Below the pieces are notes generated by a model. The model saw only the letters and a program-made list of their open reading frames with translations, did not search any database and had not been told where the DNA came from. 34,857 nucleotides of DNA from Devosia equisanguinis (GTDB lineage Bacteria; Pseudomonadota; Alphaproteobacteria; Rhizobiales; Hyphomicrobiaceae), in assembly GCA_945862355.1 (NCBI GenBank), contig CAMAYR010000023.1:1-34857 (forward strand), given 5' to 3'. This document shows, piece after piece, positions 9,168-19,843 of this stretch (position 1 is its first letter; each line of letters opens with the position of its first letter). Position numbers and translations under genes: made by a program.

Positions 9168-10826
9168 ATGCGAGATACGACAGCAGAGCGGCATGCATTC
9201 AGCGATGCGATCGCCGTGTTGGGAGCCGTGGCAACCGGAGTTCTCGGAATAACGCTTGCTGTTGGCTCGCGCGATCCGGCGATGGCGTTTCACGGTGCTA
9301 TTCTCACGATCGCAGCGCTGATCGGCGCAGCCTATATCGTGGGCTCGGCATTCGGGAACGGCAAGCCGGCGGCAAGCGCCGAAGGCTACAACGACGGTCC
9401 GATCAAGGTCGCCACGATTGCCGCGATCGTCTGGGGTATCGCCGGCTTCATCGTCGGCGATGTGCTGGCATGGCAGCTCGCCATCCCCGCGCTGAACTTC
9501 GACTTGCCTTGGATTAGTTTCGGCCGGCTGCGGCCCTTGCACACCTCGGCTGTGATCTTCGCCTTCGGCGGCAACGCGCTGCTGGCGACATCGCTGTATG
9601 TCGTTCAGCGCACCTGCCACGCGCGCCTTGTCGGGCGTTGGTCGCCCTGGTTCGTCGTGTGGGGCTACCAGGTCTTTATCGCGATTGCGGGAACCGGCTA
9701 TCTCCTCGGTGTCACGCAGGGCAAGGAGTACGCCGAGCCCGAATGGTACGCCGACCTTTTCCTCACAATCGTCTGGGTCGTCTACTTCCTCGTCTTCGTG
9801 GGCACGCTTGCCCGCCGGAAAGAGCCCCACATCTATGTGGCGAACTGGTTCTACCTGGCCTTCATCGTCACCGTCGCGATGCTGCATCTCGTCAACAATG
9901 CGACGATCCCCGTCGCGTTGACGGGCACCAAGAGCTACATCGTCTATGCAGGCGTACAGGATGCGATGACGCAGTGGTGGTACGGCCACAACGCGGTCGG
10001 TTTCTTCCTGACCGCGGGCTTCCTCGGTATCATGTACTACTTCATCCCGAAGCGGGTCGAACGGCCGATCTATTCCTACCGCCTTTCGATCGTGCACTTC
10101 TGGACGCTGATCTTCCTCTACATCTGGGCCGGTCCCCACCATCTCCACTACACCGCGCTGCCCGACTGGGCGCAGACGCTCGGCATGACGTTCTCGATCA
10201 TGCTGTGGATGCCGTCGTGGGGCGGCATGATCAACGGCCTGATGACGCTTGCCGGCGCATGGGACAAGCTGCGCACGGACCCTGTCGTTCGCCTGCTCGT
10301 TGTGTCGGTCGCCTTCTACGGCATGTCGACGTTCGAGGGGCCGCTCATGTCCATCAAGGCGGTCAACTCGCTCTCGCACTACACCGACTGGACCATCGGC
10401 CACGTTCATTCCGGCGCTCTTGGCTGGGTCGCGATGGTGTCGTTCGGCGCGATCTACTGCCTCGTGCCATGGCTGTGGAACCGCAAGGGTCTCTACTCGC
10501 TCAAGCTCGTCGAGTGGCACTTCTGGATCTCGACCATCGGCATCCTGCTCTACATCACCGCGATGTGGGTGTCGGGCATCACGCAGGGCTTGATGTGGCG
10601 CGCCTACGATAGCCTGGGCTTCCTCCAGTACTCGTTCATCGACACCGTGGAAGCGATGAAGCCCTACTACGTGATCCGAGCCATCGGCGGCCTTCTGTTC
10701 GTCTTCGGATCATTCATCATGGCCTACAACGTGTGGCGCACGATCCGCGGCGATGTCGCCGTCGGCGAGGAGGAGCAGCCCGACGTCGCGGCGGCTCCGG
10801 CACTGCGCATGCAACTGGCGAAGTGA
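9168..10826 (+). CDS. ccoN: cytochrome-c oxidase cbb3-type subunit I
   Basis: [32 protein letters not shown]...[23 protein letters not shown]...[15 protein letters not shown]...HVHSGALGW. Confidence 0.97.
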   Translation: MRDTTAERHAFSDAIAVLGAVATGVLGITLAVGSRDPAMAFHGAILTIAALIGAAYIVGSAFGNGKPAASAEGYNDGPIKVATIAAIVWGIAGFIVGDVLAWQLAIPALNFDLPWISFGRLRPLHTSAVIFAFGGNALLATSLYVVQRTCHARLVGRWSPWFVVWGYQVFIAIAGTGYLLGVTQGKEYAEPEWYADLFLTIVWVVYFLVFVGTLARRKEPHIYVANWFYLAFIVTVAMLHLVNNATIPVALTGTKSYIVYAGVQDAMTQWWYGHNAVGFFLTAGFLGIMYYFIPKRVERPIYSYRLSIVHFWTLIFLYIWAGPHHLHYTALPDWAQTLGMTFSIMLWMPSWGGMINGLMTLAGAWDKLRTDPVVRLLVVSVAFYGMSTFEGPLMSIKAVNSLSHYTDWTIGHVHSGALGWVAMVSFGAIYCLVPWLWNRKGLYSLKLVEWHFWISTIGILLYITAMWVSGITQGLMWRAYDSLGFLQYSFIDTVEAMKPYYVIRAIGGLLFVFGSFIMAYNVWRTIRGDVAVGEEEQPDVAAAPALRMQLAK

Positions 10827-10839
10827 GGGGCGCCCAAAC

Positions 10840-11568
10840 ATGAAACACGAGATCTTCGAGAAGAACTCCATCATCCTGTTGATCGGCATCCTCCTCGCGG
10901 TGTCGATCGGAGGCATCGTCCAGATAGCGCCTTTGTTCTGGATCGAAAGCACCATCGAGAAGGTGAAGGGCATGCGGCCCTACACCCCGCTCGAGCAGGC
11001 CGGCCGCGACATCTACGTCCGGGAAGGCTGCTATGGCTGCCACAGCCAGATGATCCGCACGCTTCGCGACGAGGTCGAGCGCTACGGCCATTACAGTCTC
11101 GCCGCGGAGAGCATGTACGATCATCCCTTCCAATGGGGCTCGAAGCGCACCGGACCAGATCTCGCGCGCGTCGGCGGCAAGTACTCCGATCAGTGGCACG
11201 CCGATCACATGATCAATCCGCGCAGCGTCGTGCCGGAGAGCATCATGCCGGGCTATCCCTGGATGGCCGAGCGCAAGCTCGACACCGAGGACATCGCCGC
11301 CCGCATGAAAACGCTGAGGACCGTCGGCGTGCCCTACACCGACGACATGATCGCCAACGTCGACAAGGACCTTAAGGCTCAGATCGAGCCGGACAGTCGC
11401 GCGGCGCGTGATCTCCTGAAGCGCTACCCGAAGGCGCGTGTCGCCAAGTTCGACGGCAAGCCCGGCAGCACGCCGAGCGAGCTCGACGCGATGATCGCCT
11501 ACCTGCAGATCCTTGGCCAGATGGTCGACTTCGCGACATTCGACGCGAGCGGCCCGAACCTGCGGTGA
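10840..11568 (+). CDS. ccoO: cytochrome-c oxidase cbb3-type subunit II
   Basis: [62 protein letters not shown]. Confidence 0.97.
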   Translation: MKHEIFEKNSIILLIGILLAVSIGGIVQIAPLFWIESTIEKVKGMRPYTPLEQAGRDIYVREGCYGCHSQMIRTLRDEVERYGHYSLAAESMYDHPFQWGSKRTGPDLARVGGKYSDQWHADHMINPRSVVPESIMPGYPWMAERKLDTEDIAARMKTLRTVGVPYTDDMIANVDKDLKAQIEPDSRAARDLLKRYPKARVAKFDGKPGSTPSELDAMIAYLQILGQMVDFATFDASGPNLR

Positions 11569-11575
11569 TCCCAAC

Positions 11576-11764
11576 ATGAGCTACGATACCGTCGCCACCA
11601 TCAGTCAGGTCACCTCTTTGCTGATGTTCATCGCGATGTTCGCCGGTGTTCTCGCCTACGCGCTGTGGCCTAGCAACGGGCCCCGCTTCGAGGCGTCACA
11701 GCGCCGGGCGCTCGATCTCGAGACCGAACATGGCAAAGCAGCTTCGAAACGGGGGACAAAGTGA
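11576..11764 (+). CDS. ccoQ: cbb3-type oxidase subunit CcoQ (FixQ)
   Basis: Small single-TM protein between ccoO and ccoP, overlapping the ccoP start by 4 bp. Confidence 0.9.
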   Translation: MSYDTVATISQVTSLLMFIAMFAGVLAYALWPSNGPRFEASQRRALDLETEHGKAASKRGTK

Positions 11765-12630
11765 GCACCAAGCGCGAGATCGACACTGTCACCGGGGTCG
11801 AGACCACCGGTCACGAATGGGATGGCATCAAGGAGCTCAACAAGCCGCTGCCGCGGTGGTGGCTCCTTACTTTTTACGCCTGCATCGTTTGGGCCATCGG
11901 CTACATGATTGCCTATCCGGCATGGCCGACGCTCAACGACTACACGCGCGGAATGCTGGGTTACAGCCAGCGTGCCACCGTGATGGCAGAGGTCAAGGCC
12001 GCGCACTCGGCACAAGGCGCGATCCGCGAACTGTTGGCGCGAACACCCCTTGCCGATGTGCGCAAGAACCCGGATCTGTTGCGCTTTTCTGTGGCAGGCG
12101 GCAACGCCTCGTTCCAGACGAACTGCGCCCCCTGCCACGGTCGCGGCGCGCAGGGCTTCACGGGCTACCCTAATCTCAACGACGATGATTGGATCTGGGG
12201 CGGCGGCATCGAGGAGATCCACAAGACGATCCTTTACGGCATCCGCTCCGAGCACAAGAATACGCGCACCTCCGCGATGCCGCGCTATGGCGTCGATGGA
12301 CTGCTCAAGAACGAGCAGATCGCCGACGTCGTCGAGCACGTCCTCGCGCTGTCGAAGGCCGAGCACGACAAGGCGTCAGCAGCCCGAGGTGAGGCGATCT
12401 TCAAGGAGCAATGCGCCGCTTGCCACGGCGATCAGGGCAAGGGCAGCATCGAGCAGGGCGCGCCCAATCTCACCGATGCGATCTGGCTCTATGGCGCCAG
12501 CCGTCAAGCGATTATGGAAAGCGTGCGCACCGGCCGTGGCGGCATGATGCCGTTGTGGGAAGGCCGCCTCGACGCCGTCACGGTGAAGGCGCTGGCTGTT
12601 TACGTGCACAGCCTCGGCGGCGGCAAATAG
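11761..12630 (+). CDS. ccoP: cytochrome-c oxidase cbb3-type subunit III (diheme)
   Basis: TGHEWDGIKELNKPLPRWW..., two CXXCH motifs (CAPCHG, CAACHG). Confidence 0.97.
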   Translation: MSTKREIDTVTGVETTGHEWDGIKELNKPLPRWWLLTFYACIVWAIGYMIAYPAWPTLNDYTRGMLGYSQRATVMAEVKAAHSAQGAIRELLARTPLADVRKNPDLLRFSVAGGNASFQTNCAPCHGRGAQGFTGYPNLNDDDWIWGGGIEEIHKTILYGIRSEHKNTRTSAMPRYGVDGLLKNEQIADVVEHVLALSKAEHDKASAARGEAIFKEQCAACHGDQGKGSIEQGAPNLTDAIWLYGASRQAIMESVRTGRGGMMPLWEGRLDAVTVKALAVYVHSLGGGK

Positions 12631-12788
12631 CGGTTCCGGGCTCAGCGGGGGCGGCAAGCTCATGTGCGGCTGCGGATGCGACCTCATGGTCATGATCGTG
12701 GCGGAGCGCCGCGCTGCAGCCTCACCGGTAACCACGCCGGCCATTGAAGGACGCGGCAAAGGCGGTGCCGATGCACTTCGGGAAAGTG

Positions 12789-12802
12789 TTGCGCCGGATC
12801 AA
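12789..12802. promoter_or_regulatory. Degenerate FNR/FixK-like site TTGCGCCGGATCAA upstream of ccoG
   Basis: Perfect ATCAA half and degenerate TTGcg half, 98 bp upstream of the ccoG GTG. Confidence 0.35.
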
Positions 12803-12900
12803 TGTCGGCGCAGCGGCTTCGTTGCTCTATCGAGCGTCTTTGCCGTGGCGTGGGCGAAGCTCGAGGTTCGGCTCGTCGCCGGTTTCAGGAGAAGGCCGGC

Positions 12901-14439
12901 GTGACGAATTTGCTGGACAGGCGCAAGAACCCGCAGGCCGATCCTGCCTTCGGTGTCGTCGAGCACGACGTGAAGGCGATCAACCGCAAGGCGGATCGCG
13001 ATCTTTACGCATCGCGCCAGAAGATTTATCCGAAGCTGGCGAGCGGCCGTTTCCGCACGGTCAAGTGGCTCGTTATGCTGGTCACGCTCGCCGTCTACTA
13101 CGGCCTGCCGTGGCTGCGTTGGCATCGCGGACCCGACCTCCCCGATCAGGCTGTCCTCCTCGACATGCCCAACAATCGATTCTTCTTCTTCTTTCTCGAG
13201 ATCTGGCCGCAGGAGTTCTATTACGTCACCGGCCTCTTGCTGCTCGCCTCGCTGGCGCTCTTCCTCGTCACCTCCGCCGCCGGCCGCGTCTGGTGCGGCT
13301 ACACCTGCCCGCAGACCGTCTGGACCGATCTCATGATCACGGTCGAGCGCTTCTGGCAGGGCGATCGCAACGCGCGCATTCGCCTCGACAAGGAGCCGTG
13401 GGGGCCGTCCAAGATCTTCAAGAAGTCCATGACGCATGTGTCCTGGCTCGCGATCGGCGTGGTCACGGGCGGTGCGCTTGTGTTCTACTTCCGCGACGCG
13501 CCGACGCTGGCGCGCGAACTCGTCACCGGTACGGCTCCGGCAGTCGCCTATCTGTTCCTCGGCATTTTTGCGCTGATGACCTACCTTCTCGGCGGCATCG
13601 CCCGCGAGCAGGTCTGCATCTACATGTGTCCCTGGCCGCGTATCCAAGGCGCGATGACCGACCAGCACACGCTGCTCGTCAGCTACCGGATCGAGCGGGG
13701 CGAACCGCGCGGGCCAGCCCGCAAAGGCTCAGACGGAAAGGTCGACTGGTCATCCCGCGGCGACTGCATCGACTGCAAGGCATGCGTTGCGGTGTGTCCG
13801 ACGGGCATCGACATCCGCGACGGCTCGCAGCTCGAATGCATCCAGTGCGCGCTCTGCGTGGACGCCTGCAACGATATCATGGACAAGATCGAACGCCCGC
13901 GTGGGCTGATCGCTTATGACACGGTTGCACGCAAGGAGGCGTCTGCCGCCGGGCTTTCGCATGTGCCGTTCAAGCTCATCCGAGCGCGGACGGTGCTCTA
14001 TGCCGTGCTGTTCGCTTTCGTCGGCGTGGTCATGCTTTGGGGCTGGTCGAGCCGCTCCATCCTGGAGCTCAACGTGCTCGCCGATCGCAACCCGCCCTAT
14101 GTGCGTCTTTCGAGTGGCGACATACGCAACGGCTACACCGTCAAAATCCTCAACAAGCTTCACGAGCCGCGCGAGTATACGCTGAGCGTGAAGGGTCTAC
14201 CCGGCGCACGCCTGTCGGTGCTCGGCATCGAGACGCAAGAGGTGCCTGTCGTCAGGGTGGGTACGGACGTTCTGCGCGAGATCAAGGTGTTCGTCACGTT
14301 GCCGGTCGATGAGCTTGGCCGCGGCAACGGCGCTCCAAGAAATTTGAGCCTGATCGTCAAGGACAATAAATCCGCCGTCGAGGTCGTCCGTAACACGGCG
14401 TTCCAGGTGCCGGCCAATTCAGGAAAGGCTCGATTATGA
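12901..14439 (+). CDS. ccoG: cbb3 oxidase accessory protein CcoG (FixG/RdxA), ferredoxin-type
   Basis: RVWCGYTCPQTVWTDLM...CIYMCPWPRIQGAM...DCIDCKACVAVCPTGIDIRDGSQLECIQCALCVDACN; GTG start at 12901. Confidence 0.96.
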   Translation: MTNLLDRRKNPQADPAFGVVEHDVKAINRKADRDLYASRQKIYPKLASGRFRTVKWLVMLVTLAVYYGLPWLRWHRGPDLPDQAVLLDMPNNRFFFFFLEIWPQEFYYVTGLLLLASLALFLVTSAAGRVWCGYTCPQTVWTDLMITVERFWQGDRNARIRLDKEPWGPSKIFKKSMTHVSWLAIGVVTGGALVFYFRDAPTLARELVTGTAPAVAYLFLGIFALMTYLLGGIAREQVCIYMCPWPRIQGAMTDQHTLLVSYRIERGEPRGPARKGSDGKVDWSSRGDCIDCKACVAVCPTGIDIRDGSQLECIQCALCVDACNDIMDKIERPRGLIAYDTVARKEASAAGLSHVPFKLIRARTVLYAVLFAFVGVVMLWGWSSRSILELNVLADRNPPYVRLSSGDIRNGYTVKILNKLHEPREYTLSVKGLPGARLSVLGIETQEVPVVRVGTDVLREIKVFVTLPVDELGRGNGAPRNLSLIVKDNKSAVEVVRNTAFQVPANSGKARL

Positions 14440-14951
14440 CCGGATCGGTCGACGGACGCGATGGCGGTAAGGCCCGCGCGGGCGGCATCACGGGACACCA
14501 TGTCCTGTTCGGTTTCATCGGTTTCTTCGGGGTCATCTTCGCCGTCAATGGCTACTTCCTCTACGCCGCGCTCTCCACCTATACCGGCATCGTGTCGAAG
14601 GAGCCCTATCGCAAGGGCCTTGCCTACAATGAGCGCATCGTCGCCGACGAACGCCAGGCCAGGCTCGGCTGGCGCCAGGAACTCGTCGTCGAGCGCAGTG
14701 GTCTTGTTAGACTGGCTCTTTCGGGCGCGCAGGGTGAGCCCGTGCGCGGTATCGCGCTGCACGGCACGATCGGTCGACCTTCCACCAGTCGCGAGGACCG
14801 TCCTCTCGCTTTCGTGGCGAAGTCAGGCGCATTCGTCGCCGACGCCGGACCGCTCGCCGAGGGCAACTGGATCGTCGATATCGCCGTCCGCACAGCAGGC
14901 TCCGAGGAGCCCGTCTATCGAGCTAGGAGGCGCATATGGCTGAAGCCGTGA
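14436..14951 (+). CDS. ccoH: FixH/CcoH family protein
   Basis: ITGHHVLFGFIGFFGVIFAVNGYFLYAALSTYTGIVSKEPYRKGLAYN; ATGA overlap with ccoG. Confidence 0.92.
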   Translation: MTGSVDGRDGGKARAGGITGHHVLFGFIGFFGVIFAVNGYFLYAALSTYTGIVSKEPYRKGLAYNERIVADERQARLGWRQELVVERSGLVRLALSGAQGEPVRGIALHGTIGRPSTSREDRPLAFVAKSGAFVADAGPLAEGNWIVDIAVRTAGSEEPVYRARRRIWLKP

Positions 14952-17137
14952 GTCTGCCGGTCGCAGGTATCCGTGGGAGCGGCGCGCGCGTACCGTCAGA
15001 GCCCTCCTTCGAGACCACGCTGGTCGTCGAGAACATGCACTGCGGCGGCTGTATCCGCTCGGTCGAGAAAGCGCTGCTGGCGCTGCCCGATGTCGTTGCC
15101 GCGCGCGCCAATCTCGGCGCCAGGCGCGTGGTCGTGGCGACGCGCTCGGAGCACGCGTCCGCCGAGACGCTGATTGCAGCTTTGCAGGACGCGGGCTTCA
15201 AAGCTGCGCGCGCCGTCGTCGATGCAGCCAACGCCGAAGGCGAACAGGATCGCGACTATCTGCGTCGCCTGGGCGTCGCCGGCTTTGCCGCGGCCAACAT
15301 CATGTTGCTCTCCGTCGCGGTGTGGGCCGGCCACGGCGAGATGCCGCAATCGATGGCGACGATGTTCCATTGGCTTTCGGCGGCCATCGCGCTACCGGCG
15401 GTGGCCTATTCCGGCCGACCGTTCTTCGCCTCCGCCGCGCAGGCACTGAAGGCCCGCCGTCTCAACATGGATGTTCCTATCTCCCTCGGCGTCGTCCTTG
15501 CGACGGTGATGAGCTTGTTCCAGACGATCCGCGGCACCGAGCAGGTGTACTTCGATGCTGCCGTCACGCTGCTGTTCTTCCTGCTGATCGGCCGCTACCT
15601 GGACCGCATGATGCGCGCGCGCGCCAATCGCACGGCGCAGAACCTGCTTGCACTGCAGAGCACCGAGGCCACCGTCATCGGCGGCGACGACGTCGCCTTC
15701 AGGATGTCCGCCGACAAGGTCGTTCCCGCCATGCGCCTGCTGGTGGCAGCTGGCGAGCGCATGGCTGTCGACGGCCGGCTCGAGACCGCTGCGGCGACCG
15801 TCGATGATTCGCTCGTCACTGGCGAAAGCCTGCCACGCAAGCTTCAGGCCGGTGACGTCGTCTACGCAGGCACGATCAACCTCGGAGCGCCGTTCGAGGC
15901 GAAGGCCACATCGTCCGCCGATGGCACGCTCGTCGCCGAACTCGCCCGAATGATGGAATCAGCCCAGCAGGCGCGCGGAGCCTACGTGCGCCTCGCCGAC
16001 CGCGCAGCCAGAATCTATGCGCCAGCAGTACACATTCTCGGTGCGGCCACTTTCATCGGCTGGATGGTGCTCGGCAACGGGTGGGAGCCAGCCCTTACCG
16101 CCGCCATCGCCGTGCTCATCATCACTTGCCCCTGCGCTCTGGCGCTGGCCGTGCCTGCGGTTCAGGTCGTCGCTGTCGGTCGCTTGTTGCGCGCCGGCAT
16201 CGTCGTCAAGGCAGCCGACGGACTGGAGCGGCTGGCCGAGGTCGACACCGTCGTGCTCGACAAGACCGGCACGCTGACCATGCCCTCGCCCGCCCTCGTC
16301 GGTGCGCCGGGAGTGGATGATGCCGCGCTGACCGAGGCCGCGAGCCTGGCCAAGGCGAGTCGCCATCCCTACTCGCGTGCCGTGGTTGCCGCCGCGACCG
16401 TCCGCGGGATCGCCGCTCCAGCCGCCAAAGGCGTCCAAGAGATCGCGGGCGCGGGTCTCGTGCTCGCCACGCCTCAGGGTGAGATCCGCCTGGGCTCGCC
16501 GGCCTTCTGCGGTGTGCCGGAGAGCGATGACAGCCAGCCGGCGCTGTGGCTGACGCGGCCCGGCAAGGCGCCCGTCGAGCTTCGCTTCGAGGAAACGTTG
16601 CGCCCGGATGCCCGCGCCAGCGTGGAGCGCCTTCATCGTGCGGGACTGGCTGTGGAGCTGCTGTCGGGTGATCGCGAGCCGGCCGTCGCGGCAGCCGCAC
16701 GTGCGGCGGGAATTTCCCGCTACATGGCCCGCCAGCGTCCCGATGAGAAGCTCGCTCGTCTCGGCCAGCTTGCCGCCGAAGGCCGCAAGGTCCTGATGGT
16801 CGGCGACGGCCTCAACGATGCGCCGGCACTTGCCGCAGGCCATGCGTCCGTGTCGCCCCAGTCCGCCGCCGACATCAGCCAGACGGCGGCGGATGCCGTC
16901 ATCCAGGGCGACCGGCTCGGTCCGCTTCTCGAGTTGCTGGCCGTGGCCAAGGCCTCGCGCCGCCGCGCGCTCGAAAACTTCGCGATCGCCATCGGTTACA
17001 ATATCGTGTTCGTGCCGATGGCAGTCGTCGGGATCGTGACGCCTCTGATCGCGGCGATCGCAATGTCGGCGTCCTCCATCGTGGTGACCGCGAACGCGAT
17101 GCGGCTCGGCTTGCGCGCCAGGGAGAATTCACGATGA
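14936..17137 (+). CDS. ccoI: copper-translocating P-type ATPase CcoI (FixI)
   Basis: HMA motif MHCGGC, DDSLVTGESLP, CPC in ITCPCALALAVPA, phosphorylation motif DKTGTLT, GDGLNDAPAL. Confidence 0.96.
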   Translation: MAEAVSLPVAGIRGSGARVPSEPSFETTLVVENMHCGGCIRSVEKALLALPDVVAARANLGARRVVVATRSEHASAETLIAALQDAGFKAARAVVDAANAEGEQDRDYLRRLGVAGFAAANIMLLSVAVWAGHGEMPQSMATMFHWLSAAIALPAVAYSGRPFFASAAQALKARRLNMDVPISLGVVLATVMSLFQTIRGTEQVYFDAAVTLLFFLLIGRYLDRMMRARANRTAQNLLALQSTEATVIGGDDVAFRMSADKVVPAMRLLVAAGERMAVDGRLETAAATVDDSLVTGESLPRKLQAGDVVYAGTINLGAPFEAKATSSADGTLVAELARMMESAQQARGAYVRLADRAARIYAPAVHILGAATFIGWMVLGNGWEPALTAAIAVLIITCPCALALAVPAVQVVAVGRLLRAGIVVKAADGLERLAEVDTVVLDKTGTLTMPSPALVGAPGVDDAALTEAASLAKASRHPYSRAVVAAATVRGIAAPAAKGVQEIAGAGLVLATPQGEIRLGSPAFCGVPESDDSQPALWLTRPGKAPVELRFEETLRPDARASVERLHRAGLAVELLSGDREPAVAAAARAAGISRYMARQRPDEKLARLGQLAAEGRKVLMVGDGLNDAPALAAGHASVSPQSAADISQTAADAVIQGDRLGPLLELLAVAKASRRRALENFAIAIGYNIVFVPMAVVGIVTPLIAAIAMSASSIVVTANAMRLGLRARENSR

Positions 17138-17292
17138 CCGCATTGGCATGGCTCATTCCTGCTGCACTGATCCTCGGCGCGCTGGGGCTCGCCGGTTTTC
17201 TGTGGGCGCTGCGCACGGATCAGTTCGAGGATCTGGAGGGGGCGAGCTGGCGCGCGCTCGACGACGAGCCGCCCGCGCCGCCACCGCGCTGA
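17134..17292 (+). CDS. ccoS: cbb3-type oxidase assembly protein CcoS (FixS)
   Basis: MTALAWLIPAALILGALGLAGFLWALRTDQFEDLEGASWRALDDEPPAPPPR* (52 aa) overlapping the ccoI stop by ATGA; below the ORF-track length cutoff but has the CcoS signature (LRTDQFEDLEG). Confidence 0.93.
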   Translation: MTALAWLIPAALILGALGLAGFLWALRTDQFEDLEGASWRALDDEPPAPPPR

Positions 17293-17347
17293 CCAACGAG
17301 GCACGGGCAGTAATTACCGGAATGTGCAAGCCGAGGAGAAACGTCAC

Positions 17348-18163
17348 ATGGGCCAGCCGATGAGCGCCAAAGCCTCGCCGGAAGCGCCGTCCTCCTACCA
17401 GCTTCCACCGCCTCGCCGGGTGCCATTCGACGCGCCCTGGATCTGGCTGGCCGCTGGCTGGCGCGACATGTGGCGCATTCCCTCGATAAGCGTCACCTAT
17501 GGCTTGGTGTTCGCCGTGTTGGCGATGGGGATCGTCGGCGGGCTGTCGCTCGTCGGCGCGCTTGCAGTGTTACCGGCGCTGGGCGGCGGACTGATCCTGC
17601 TGGGGCCGTTCGTGGCCGTCGGTCTTTACGAGGCGAGCCACCAGCTCGCCCGCGGTGGTCGGCCGACTGGCGTTGGCGTGCTTCGTGCGGGCCTGCGCGC
17701 CTCGGGTCAACTGGCGCTTTTTGGCTCGTTCCTGCTGTTCGCCTTCATGATCTGGATGCAGATGGCGCTGCTGTTGCTGATGCTGTTCTTCGCCGACAAC
17801 GCCGTGCCCACGCCGCAGGCGTTGATGCAGACATTGCTGTTCACGCCGCGCGGGCTGTCGTTGCTGATCACCGGCACGATCGTGGGAGCAGCGATCGCCG
17901 TCGCTGTTTTTGCGTTCTCAGCCGTCGCCATCCCGATGTTGCTCGACCGGCCCGTCGATGCAGTTACCGCCGCGCGCGCCAGCATGATGGCCGTCGTCGA
18001 GAACCCGAGGCCGATGGCTCTTTGGGCCGTCCTCATCGCCGGGCTTTCAGCGCTCGGATTGTCGACGCTGCTCGTCGGCTTCGTTTTCGTGTTTCCGCTG
18101 ATCGGCCACGCCACGTGGCACGCCTATCAGGCGATCTACGGAGATGATGCAAGCGCGAAATGA
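17348..18163 (+). CDS. DUF2189-type integral membrane protein
   Basis: RRVPFDAPWIWLAAGWRDMWRIPSISVTYGL...FPLIGHATWHAYQAIY; multi-pass membrane pattern. Confidence 0.8.
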   Translation: MGQPMSAKASPEAPSSYQLPPPRRVPFDAPWIWLAAGWRDMWRIPSISVTYGLVFAVLAMGIVGGLSLVGALAVLPALGGGLILLGPFVAVGLYEASHQLARGGRPTGVGVLRAGLRASGQLALFGSFLLFAFMIWMQMALLLLMLFFADNAVPTPQALMQTLLFTPRGLSLLITGTIVGAAIAVAVFAFSAVAIPMLLDRPVDAVTAARASMMAVVENPRPMALWAVLIAGLSALGLSTLLVGFVFVFPLIGHATWHAYQAIYGDDASAK

Positions 18164-18478
18164 CCAGCGCACGGGAAGCTCGCGCGCAGCAGCCGCTTCT
18201 GTGCGCGCGGTCTCGGCCGACCCTCAGGCGCGCGATCGAATACTCAGCATCTACCCTTCGGCAGTGATCTCTCTCCCGCACCCGAACCACCCACCTCGAT
18301 GCGTTCGGAATGGCAATGGGTGCCCAGCTCATTTTGCCGCGGAGCAGAGTAGAGCTGAATTGAAATTGGGAATCCGCCTGAAATTGGCTTCGGATCGTGC
18401 TACGACGCGGTACTCCGGCGGGGACCGTCCCTGCCCACGCCTGCTTCACCCACGACGACGAAGACCGAAAGCTATCGC

Positions 18479-19468
18479 ATGTCCCCCGCACTCGTACCCG
18501 TGACGATCCTCACCGGCTTTCTCGGCTCCGGCAAGACGACGCTGCTCAATCACATCCTCTCCGAGCGGCACGGCCACAAGATCGCGGTCATCATGAACGA
18601 GTTCGGTGAGGTCGACATCGACAGCGATCTTGTGCTGGAGACGAAGGAGGAGATCTACCAGATGACGAACGGCTGCATGTGCTGCGTGGCAGACGTGCGC
18701 AACGACGTCGTCAAGATCATCGGACAGTTGTTCGCCAGCGGCCAGCCGCTCGACCATATCATCGTCGAGACGAGCGGGCTCGCCGATCCAGCCCCCGTGG
18801 CAGCCGCGTTCTTCGTCGACGAGGAAGCAGCCCGCCGCGTCCATCTGGATGCAATCGTCACGATGGTCGATGCCGTCCACATCGGAGGACACCTCGCCGA
18901 CGAGCGATTGAACGCGACGGACAATCAGGCAGCCGATCAGATCATGGCGGCCGACCGCATCGTGCTGAACAAGACCGATCTCGTCGACGCGGCAGGCCTG
19001 GCGAGCGCGGAGGCTCATGTCCGCCGCATAAACGAGACCGCGCCGATCGTGCGCTCGCATCAGGCCAAGGTGGCGCTCGACAGCATTCTCGGAATCGGCG
19101 GTTTCGCGCCCCCCTCGATCGCCAACCGTCCAAACTTCTTCGAGGACGATCATCATCACCACCACGACCCGTCGCTGCTGTCCGAATCTTTCGTTTTTGC
19201 CGACCGCCCCTTCGATGAGGCGATGCTCGCGGCGTGGCTCGAGGTTCTGACACGCGAGCATGGCGCGGATATCTTCCGCCTCAAGGGCATCGTCGCCGTG
19301 GCCGGCAACCCCAAGCGCTGGGTGCTCCAGGCCGTTCACACTCTGCTCGACTTCCGCGCCGATATCCCCTGGGGCGAGGTCACGCCGTCTAGCAAGATCG
19401 TATTCATCGGCCGCAACCTCGACCGTGCGGCGCTTGCGGCAGGGCTCGATAGCTGTCTGGCTGGATGA
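18479..19468 (+). CDS. COG0523/CobW-like metal-chaperone GTPase
   Basis: Walker [22 protein letters not shown], metal motif [17 protein letters not shown], and a histidine run ([10 protein letters not shown]). Confidence 0.93.
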   Translation: MSPALVPVTILTGFLGSGKTTLLNHILSERHGHKIAVIMNEFGEVDIDSDLVLETKEEIYQMTNGCMCCVADVRNDVVKIIGQLFASGQPLDHIIVETSGLADPAPVAAAFFVDEEAARRVHLDAIVTMVDAVHIGGHLADERLNATDNQAADQIMAADRIVLNKTDLVDAAGLASAEAHVRRINETAPIVRSHQAKVALDSILGIGGFAPPSIANRPNFFEDDHHHHHDPSLLSESFVFADRPFDEAMLAAWLEVLTREHGADIFRLKGIVAVAGNPKRWVLQAVHTLLDFRADIPWGEVTPSSKIVFIGRNLDRAALAAGLDSCLAG

Positions 19469-19492
19469 GGCTCGGATTTATCGAGCGGCGCG

Positions 19493-19843
19493 TCATCCGG
19501 CTTGCTTGAGGAACCCCGGATTGGCGATGGCGAGTTCGGCCGCGAGATGTGCGAGCAGCATGCTCGCCAGCCGCGGATGCTTGGCCTCGTCGACCGTGCC
19601 GGCGCGGATATCGGCGGCGAGTTCGCGTGCAGTGCCCTCGCCCGGCTCGTAGATATCGTCGAGCAGCGCCCACAACGGCACTTCTGTTTCGGTCGCGATA
19701 TCGCGGCAGGCGATCTCGATCGCATTGGCGATCTGCGCGGCAGCTTCGCGCTTCTCGCCCTCCAGTGCCGGCGCGATGTCCTCGCGCAAAGCGACGAGCG
19801 CGGCTTCGAGCAGCGTCGCCGCCGAGATGCGTTTTACGGCCAT
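19493..19843 (-). CDS. small protein, DUF6285-like
   Basis: Overlaps the upstream phosphotransferase gene (coupled); family assignment from memory of this pairing. Confidence 0.55.
   Translation of the reverse strand: MAVKRISAATLLEAALVALREDIAPALEGEKREAAAQIANAIEIACRDIATETEVPLWALLDDIYEPGEGTARELAADIRAGTVDEAKHPRLASMLLAHLAAELAIANPGFLKQAG

Noticed and set aside
8976-10520. 514-aa minus-strand ORF (and similar long ORFs at 1355-2635 -, 2972-4255 +, 4749-6572 -, 7446-8804 -)
   Set aside because: Antisense or frame-shifted shadows of well-supported genes in high-GC DNA; low-complexity Arg/His/Asp-rich translations without recognisable domains.
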